This document shows positions 31,837 through 36,192 of a stretch of 36,192 bases of DNA, piece by piece. The notes beneath the pieces were generated by a model. That model was given only the letters and a program-made list of their open reading frames with translations, was not told the origin of the DNA and made no database searches. Positions within the stretch are counted from its first letter, which is position 1. Every line of letters starts with the position of its first letter. The position numbers and the translations under genes were made by a program. The DNA comes from a bacterium D16-76 (GTDB lineage: Bacteria > Bacillota > Clostridia > Oscillospirales > Acutalibacteraceae), in NCBI GenBank assembly GCA_009917445.1, contig QZEE01000029.1:1-36192 (forward strand), written 5' to 3'.

Positions 31837-32091
31837 ATGACAAAGGAAATGGTGCGGGAAAGTATACGGCAGCATCTAGCCGCCTGTAAGCCTACCCCTA
31901 TTGAAGACGAAGGAGTTTCCATTTTCGGTGAACAACAAAAGTTTGAGGCGCGGGATCTGGTGTATCTTTGTCTGCAAATGAAAAGGCAGTATGGATGTGA
32001 TTTGAACCCAATCGTTCAGCAGATTAAAACATGTTCCGTTCGTGAACTGACAGATGTGTTTTGGCCGGCGTTGCGTGAAAAGTCGGCATGA
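31837..32091 (+). CDS. Acyl-carrier-related peptide maturation protein 2
   Basis: 84 residues with AGGGAGG upstream. Helical and ACP-like (ARDLVYLCLQMKRQYGCDLNPIVQQIKT), with DLV where ACPs have DSL, so no phosphopantetheine serine. Paralogue of 21731-21976. It sits 3 bases before the protease gene, closing module B. Confidence 0.72.
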   Translation: MTKEMVRESIRQHLAACKPTPIEDEGVSIFGEQQKFEARDLVYLCLQMKRQYGCDLNPIVQQIKTCSVRELTDVFWPALREKSA

Positions 32092-32094
32092 TAC

Positions 32095-33126
32095 ATGAGA
32101 AAGAATGAAGAAATGGCTATAGCTGTGATCGACAACTGGATCTCCCCCACGAGCCTACATGAAAAAACTGGACGAAACATTCAGGCAATGCAGTTACAGG
32201 ACGGAAAGTGCATCCCCCAAACAGATACAGGCAGTAGCAACTCACACGGCACCATCTGCGCCTCCATCCTGGTCGAAGCTTTGCCGGAACATATCCATCT
32301 CACAGGCTACTCCTGCCCCGGCGATGATGGACGGCCTTCGTTGGATGGGGTTTGCACGGCACTTGAAATCTGCCTGGAGAAACGGCCTGCATATATCAGT
32401 ATGAGTATCGGCAGCGAAAACTGGCTGGAAACGGAAAAACTAGCTGAATTGACAAAAAAGCTTGCTGATGCGGGCACCTATATCTTTGCCGCCTGCGCCA
32501 ACAAAGGGCATATCACTTTCCCGGCAGCATACCCGTGGGTGCTCGGCGTGCGCTACGAGGCTGGAATTTCTGGGCTTTATCGGGAGGAAAACTCGCCCAT
32601 TGGGTGCAACATTGTCGTAGGCGATTTTTCTTCCTGCGTGCTGGACAAAATGGCCGAAGAAAATCCTTTCTTTGAGTGCCGCACTAATAGTATGGCTGCC
32701 CCGTATGCCCTGGGCAAAATAGTCTCAGAGGCGGTTTCTTTGTCTGACTTTCCACGATGGATAGGCCAGAAAACAGCAGAGATGCCGAAGGAACTGCCCA
32801 TGCCTGTTGTGGTGGTCACTGGCACTGTGGGAAGAATGAAGGAACTACTAGCCTTGCTCCAGAAGGAAAGCTATCAGGCAGTGCTGCTCACAGACCGGGC
32901 AAAAACAGATTGGGTTGATATGGTTTTACATGTTGAGGCCGAGGACTTTGCGGCGTGGGTGAAGCCACTGGCAGAAGCCGGAATTTTGCTGCTGGACGTG
33001 TCGGGAGAGTTGGCAAAGTTGAAACATTTCAGCGACTATGATGTTGATTTGGGGCAAAAAGACACGAAAAAAGCCTACATAGAGATACTACAGTTTTTTG
33101 GAACTGCCGAGGAGAAAGGAGGATAA
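32095..33126 (+). CDS. Subtilisin-like (S8) protease, candidate leader peptidase
   Basis: 343 residues. The catalytic triad is visible: Asp13 (AVIDNWIS), His51 (SNSHGTICASIL) and Ser199 (TNSMAAPYALG), with oxyanion Asn136 (AACANKG). No signal peptide, so it should act inside the cell, consistent with cutting the leader before export by an ABC exporter that lacks its own peptidase. After residue 222 it carries an extra domain (PVVVVTGTVGRMKELLALLQ, then GILLLDVSGEL) that resembles the degenerate P-loop region of the TIGR04066-like neighbours. Its start has a weak ribosome binding site and may be coupled to the preceding gene; ATG 32113 is an alternative. Only one copy serves both modules. Confidence 0.82.
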   Translation: MRKNEEMAIAVIDNWISPTSLHEKTGRNIQAMQLQDGKCIPQTDTGSSNSHGTICASILVEALPEHIHLTGYSCPGDDGRPSLDGVCTALEICLEKRPAYISMSIGSENWLETEKLAELTKKLADAGTYIFAACANKGHITFPAAYPWVLGVRYEAGISGLYREENSPIGCNIVVGDFSSCVLDKMAEENPFFECRTNSMAAPYALGKIVSEAVSLSDFPRWIGQKTAEMPKELPMPVVVVTGTVGRMKELLALLQKESYQAVLLTDRAKTDWVDMVLHVEAEDFAAWVKPLAEAGILLLDVSGELAKLKHFSDYDVDLGQKDTKKAYIEILQFFGTAEEKGG

Positions 33127-33252
33127 GTCAGATTACCCGGGTAGAGGCGACATTAACGCAACAAGGAGTGAACAAGTATTTTCCCTTCTCAACACTGCAG
33201 CAAACTGCGGCGCTGAAAAAGTGAATAAACTTGGTAAGCCTGCCTTAAAAAC

Positions 33253-33287
33253 AAGCCTGCGACAGAGGGTTTCTGCACAGGCTTTTT
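33253..33287 (+). terminator. Intrinsic terminator of module B
   Basis: AAGCCTG (33253-33259) pairs with CAGGCTT (33278-33284), with an inner CAGA/TCTG helix and TTTTT at the end. It lies 127 bases downstream of the protease stop. Confidence 0.7.
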
Positions 33288-33331
33288 GGTCTTACCAGGG
33301 CTTACCGCAAGGAGAAGTATCTAATGGTACA

Positions 33332-33370
33332 AAAGGCAGCGGCCTCACGCACAATGAGGCCGCTGCCTTT
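33332..33370. terminator. Perfect 16-bp bidirectional terminator hairpin
   Basis: AAAGGCAGCGGCCTCA (33332-33347) and TGAGGCCGCTGCCTTT (33355-33370) with a 7-base loop. A-run on one side and U-run on the other suit termination in both directions, between the end of module B and the convergent XRE gene. Confidence 0.85.
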
Positions 33371-33397
33371 CTATATGTGAAGGAGGGTTGCCAAAAA

Positions 33398-33946
33398 TCA
33401 CTCCTGCACTGCCTGTATCATAGATTCCAATAGGTTCAGCACAAACCGCTGCTTTTCAGGGGGCAGCGCGGCAATCTGGCTCTGGAGCATACTGGCTTTT
33501 TGTGGTGCGGCGGCGTCCAGGTTGTCCATAAAGGCCGCGTCAGCAGACATGCCAAGCGCATTCAGTAATTTAAGGCATGTCTCCAATTTTGGTATCTTCC
33601 CGCCATTTTCAATCAGCCCTAAATAAGCAGAGGTTACACCTACGCGCTTTGCAAGCTCCGGACGCTCTATATCCTTTTCCTCCCGAAACTGTTTGATCCT
33701 CTCTCCAAACTTTTCAAGCCGCAAAGAGCTTCCTTGCACAGAAGCCATTTCATACGCGCTGCGCCCTACAAGGAAATCAATCGTTACCCCAAAGAAATCA
33801 GCAAGCAGGGCAAGGGTTTCGATATCCGGTTCCGTCGATTCCTGTTCATAGGAGAAAACCCGCCTTGCAGTCAGCCCGGTTAAGGACGCCAGTTTTTCCT
33901 GGGAAAGCTTCTGGCTTTCCCGCAGCATCCGCAAATTTTTCACCAT
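33398..33946 (-). CDS. Regulator with two XRE helix-turn-helix domains
   Basis: 182 residues with two Cro/C1 domains in tandem. The first is at about 1-60 (LRMLRESQKLSQEKLASLTGLTARRVFSYEQ in pattern). The second is at about 80-135 (IKQFREEKDIERPELAKRVGVTSAYLGLIENGGKIP), followed by a helical tail (PPEKQRFVLNLLESMIQAV). Two different HTHs in one chain suggest binding to bipartite operators. Upstream, between 33947 and 34084, lies an inverted repeat CACTA/TAGTG that it may recognise. Confidence 0.82.
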   Translation of the reverse strand: MVKNLRMLRESQKLSQEKLASLTGLTARRVFSYEQESTEPDIETLALLADFFGVTIDFLVGRSAYEMASVQGSSLRLEKFGERIKQFREEKDIERPELAKRVGVTSAYLGLIENGGKIPKLETCLKLLNALGMSADAAFMDNLDAAAPQKASMLQSQIAALPPEKQRFVLNLLESMIQAVQE

Positions 33947-34040
33947 AGAATATCCGCCATCCCGTCACCAGAATCTTACTATTTCAGTATAGCAGTTGGA
34001 GAAGAAAAGAAAAACAACAAAATTTGTGTAAAAAATGCTA

Positions 34041-34069
34041 TTGACACTACTCTATTAGTGGTTTATTAT
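34041..34069 (+). promoter_or_regulatory. Strong plus-strand promoter reading antisense into the XRE gene
   Basis: Perfect TTGACA (34041-34046), 17 bases, TATTAT (34064-34069). The spacer holds an inverted repeat CACTA..TAGTG (34045-34060). No plus-strand gene begins until 34535, so the transcript would be antisense to the gene at 34085-34396 and then read into the HTH/M56 operon. Confidence 0.5.
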
Positions 34070-34084
34070 TATAACCATAGAGCC

Positions 34085-34396
34085 TTATTTTTCCTCCTGC
34101 CGGATTTCTCGAAGCAAGGCAAGAATCGCCTCCCTGGCTCTGGAATTACGCAGGCAGGAAAGTTCTGATACCATCCTATCTCCAGCCTTATCCCATGGCT
34201 CCCGGACATTCGTGCGTCCTATGAGATAATCAACAGAGACATCAAAATAATCCGCAATCCGTATCAGTGTAGAGAACTTAGGTTCATTGATTCCTGCTTC
34301 GTATTGCTGGTAGGTAGACTGCGGAATGCCTAATTCGCCCGCCATCTCAAGCTGGCTGAAGCCTTTTTCATGTCTGAGATGTTTGAGGTTTTGCAC
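34085..34396 (-). CDS. XRE-family regulator
   Basis: 103 residues from a GTG start with GGAGGGG upstream. A typical Cro/C1 domain at about 1-62: LRHEKGFSQLEMAGELGIPQSTYQQYEAG in pattern, then LIRIADYFDVSVDYLIGRT. The tail has SCLRNSRAREAILALLREI. Likely autorepressor: its own promoter has repeated ATCGTA elements downstream of the -10. Confidence 0.82.
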   Translation of the reverse strand: MQNLKHLRHEKGFSQLEMAGELGIPQSTYQQYEAGINEPKFSTLIRIADYFDVSVDYLIGRTNVREPWDKAGDRMVSELSCLRNSRAREAILALLREIRQEEK

Positions 34397-34434
34397 ATTT
34401 ACCCCTCCTGTACGATGCTATCTATACGATATGT

Positions 34435-34463
34435 ATTGTACAGATATTTTAAGCGGTTTTCAA
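34435..34463 (-). promoter_or_regulatory. Promoter of the XRE gene with repeated elements
   Basis: On the minus strand TTGAAA (complement of 34458-34463), 17 bases, TACAAT (complement of 34435-34440). Between it and the start codon the motif ATCGTA appears twice (TATCGTATAG, CATCGTACAG), a plausible autoregulatory operator. Confidence 0.65.
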
Positions 34464-34534
34464 ACTGAAATGAAGGATATAACCTTATTTAAGGATATTG
34501 ACAAAAATAATGCAGAGAGGGGATGTGGTAGGGC

Positions 34535-35062
34535 ATGACGATGGATGAGATTTGTTGTTATGAATTGGCCTATCAGATTCGCCTTTACCTTGATATATGC
34601 AGAATAAGTGAATCGCAATTTGCCGAAGCTGTCTCCATCCCTTGCAAAGATATCACCCATTTTTTGATACATCAACAACCGGATCTGTCTATAGCTCAGA
34701 TTTCCCAAATCTGCGATATGTTACACATTTCTTTGGATTCATTGGTTAGAGGGCCTGTTGAAGAAAGAAATTTCAGCATTCTTTTAAAGAAATGCGCTTT
34801 GGTGGGAAAGTGGAAAGGTACAGTTTTTTATGATGCCTGCCTTTTCTTTCTGAAACGGTGGCAGAGAAAAAACATCTCTTCTGCCTGTTTGGATCGCTAT
34901 ACACAGTGGTTCATCTATTTCTGCTCAACAGATGAAACCTCCGTATATAGCAATGAGTGTGCCTTCCGGGCTGTCCCATCCACTGTCTGCTTCACCAGAA
35001 AAATTTCAGAAAAGAAAGCGGAAAAGCTAAAACAGATCATAGAGGATTCCAAGAAAAAATGA
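34535..35062 (+). CDS. HTH regulator coupled to an M56 protease gene
   Basis: 175 residues (ATG 34541 is a possible alternative start). The N-terminal 70 residues look like a divergent XRE domain (LDICRISESQFAEAVSIPCKDITHFL, ISQICDMLHISLDSLVRG). The remaining 100 residues match nothing I know and contain aromatic and Cys residues. The TGA overlaps the M56 start (ATGA), so the two are translationally coupled like BlaI/BlaR1 pairs, but with an XRE-like instead of a BlaI-like repressor. The M56 protein may inactivate it upon sensing a signal. Confidence 0.65.
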   Translation: MTMDEICCYELAYQIRLYLDICRISESQFAEAVSIPCKDITHFLIHQQPDLSIAQISQICDMLHISLDSLVRGPVEERNFSILLKKCALVGKWKGTVFYDACLFFLKRWQRKNISSACLDRYTQWFIYFCSTDETSVYSNECAFRAVPSTVCFTRKISEKKAEKLKQIIEDSKKK

Positions 35063-36144
35063 CCGTCACGATCCATTCCATCCTTAACAGCGCGCTGTGG
35101 GGCCTGTTGCTTTCCTTGGCCTTGTCGCTGTTGAGCCGAAACAAACACTTCCTCTGCCGGTTGGGGACGGCGCCTCTCACCATTCTGGCTATCGTCTGCC
35201 TGGTTCGCTGCTGTATACCTGTGGAGTTCCAGGCCACCCAGGAAGTGGGGACAGCGGCACTCAATCGTCTGCACCAGCTTATCGGCGGGGCGGCGGGCTC
35301 GCTTCTCCCGGAACCATGGCTTTTTAGGCTATGGTCTGTTGGAGCCATCGCGGGGGCTGTTCTGTGGGTGCCCGGGTACACATACAGGCTTCTTGCAGCC
35401 CACAAGCTGCCAGGCTCACAAGATAACCGCATAGAAAAATTCCGTTTTCAGCACAATATCCCCAGCCTGCGTGTATCCATATCAACAAATGTATCTACTC
35501 CCTGTGTTATAGGGATTTGGCGGGGGACTATCCTGCTCCCCGACACTACCTACACGGCAAAACAGCTAGAATTGATTTTACAGCACGAATACTCCCATAT
35601 CCGGCACCATGACGGCCTGCGGGATCTCCTGCTCCGGGTGCTCTGCACCATCTTCTGGTGGAATCCGGGTGTCCACATCTGCCGGGTTGTTATCACGCGT
35701 CTCTGCGACCACCGCTGTGACAGGGAGGTTTTGGACGTAGCCCGCCCCAGCGCCAAACGCTATTATTGCAGGACACTCCTGGTTTTCGCCAGCAGCCGGC
35801 CCGGCTCCTCCGGACAGCTTGCCGCGTCCTCCTTGAAAAGCCGGTTTTATTTGATTTTATATAGCACAGGCAAACAAAGAAGGGCCTGGGCAGCTCTGGT
35901 TATTCTGTTGGTTGTCACACTTTGGCTGCTCAGTTACCTGGTAATTTTTCAGCCCGCCTATCAACCTGAAAGCCTCGACTATACAGATTTCGCACTTGAA
36001 AGCGGCACCATTACCCTGCGCAATGACGGGCGTTATGTCCTCGAAACCGAACAGGGGGAAGTGCAGCTTACTCGTGAAACCGCACAAGCCATGCTTGCGG
36101 ACGGGTTCCGCATGGAAATAAGGCACCACCGCACAAAACAATAG
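35059..36144 (+). CDS. Second M56 (BlaR1-type) membrane metalloprotease sensor
   Basis: 361 residues from ATG 35059, which overlaps the HTH stop; the longer frame from 34957 lies within the HTH gene. N-terminal transmembrane helices, an M56 domain with HEYSH (His176, Glu177, His180), FWWNPGVHIC and a CDREVLD segment, then a final helix (WAALVILLVVTLWLLSYLVIF). A short external tail of about 60 residues (SGTITLRNDGRYVLE, then AQAMLADGFRMEIR) resembles the tail of the M56 protein at 15160 (DGTFSLVRNNQLIDI, then AALLIDAGFEIRE). No penicillin-binding domain. Confidence 0.8.
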   Translation: MTVTIHSILNSALWGLLLSLALSLLSRNKHFLCRLGTAPLTILAIVCLVRCCIPVEFQATQEVGTAALNRLHQLIGGAAGSLLPEPWLFRLWSVGAIAGAVLWVPGYTYRLLAAHKLPGSQDNRIEKFRFQHNIPSLRVSISTNVSTPCVIGIWRGTILLPDTTYTAKQLELILQHEYSHIRHHDGLRDLLLRVLCTIFWWNPGVHICRVVITRLCDHRCDREVLDVARPSAKRYYCRTLLVFASSRPGSSGQLAASSLKSRFYLILYSTGKQRRAWAALVILLVVTLWLLSYLVIFQPAYQPESLDYTDFALESGTITLRNDGRYVLETEQGEVQLTRETAQAMLADGFRMEIRHHRTKQ

Positions 36145-36192
36145 ACACCGAGGAAGAGATAGTGATATAATAGACACATGAATAAACAAATA

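Noticed and set aside
33098-33433. 111-residue frame after the S8 protease
   Set aside because: Runs through two terminator hairpins and overlaps the protease end.
36178-36192. Possible start of a further gene (ATG at 36178) with TATAAT just upstream
   Set aside because: Only five codons are visible and no properly spaced ribosome binding site is present.
1-36192. CRISPR arrays, tRNA or rRNA genes, insertion sequences
   Set aside because: No regular repeat-spacer array, cloverleaf, rRNA segment or transposase frame was recognised on either strand.

Overview
The window reads as Gram-positive, low- to mid-GC Clostridia DNA, most likely from a gut Lachnospiraceae or Oscillospiraceae species. 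The reasons are Firmicutes-type ribosome binding sites (GGAGG), sigma-A promoters, an IPKTG sortase motif, a Tn1549/CTn-like conjugation module and clostridial Cys-rich peptide maturases. I cannot name the species. No tRNA, rRNA or CRISPR array was seen.

Left part (1-14120, visibly GC-rich): a piece of an integrative conjugative element. It starts with the tail of a sigma/ArpU-like regulator and a Phd/ParE-type toxin-antitoxin pair. A promoter with an attenuator-like hairpin then leads into a type IV secretion operon: a small VirB2/TrbC-like membrane protein, a VirB6/TrbL-like protein, an NlpC/P60 + 3D cell-wall hydrolase, a PrgI-like protein and a VirB4 ATPase. Two element accessory genes follow (DUF5697-like, then DUF6100-like). 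The second is fused in frame to a decapitated VaFE-repeat sortase-anchored pilin, apparently by a deletion. Next come a promoter-driven structured RNA, a DUF3268 zinc-finger gene, a sigma factor and a minimal signal peptidase. No relaxase, VirD4 or sortase gene is present, so this is not a complete element.

Middle (14113-17060, AT-richer): regulators. There is a BlaI-like winged-helix gene, an XRE gene, and a reverse-strand operon of BlaI-like repressor, M56 (BlaR1-type) membrane metalloprotease and an uncalled 42-residue microprotein. The divergent promoter region carries a 16-bp perfect palindrome over the -10 of the forward promoter.

Core (17127-33126): the most interesting part, a two-module Cys-rich peptide (RiPP) locus. 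Module A is a solute-binding lipoprotein, a six-Cys precursor peptide, a CcpM-like radical SAM maturase, a TIGR04066-like maturation protein and an acyl-carrier-related protein. A shared transport block follows: a peptide-type ABC exporter, two sugar-importer-type (CUT1) permeases, a one-TM 140-residue protein and a MalK/MsmK-type ATPase. Module B repeats the set: a second six-Cys precursor, a second solute-binding lipoprotein, a second CcpM, TIGR04066-like protein and ACP-related protein. A single subtilisin-like protease closes it. The two precursors share a leader motif (KK..L..SQR[KE]G). Working model (inference): each maturase modifies its own peptide, the S8 protease removes leaders, the exporter secretes the products, and the two lipoproteins feed one shared CUT1 importer with either the released peptides, a complex of them, or a linked nutrient.

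Right part (33127-36192): two strong hairpins, a tandem-XRE regulator, a second XRE regulator, and an HTH gene translationally coupled to a second M56 membrane protease whose short C-terminal ectodomain resembles that of the left M56 protein. M56-type sensors therefore flank the peptide locus on both sides.
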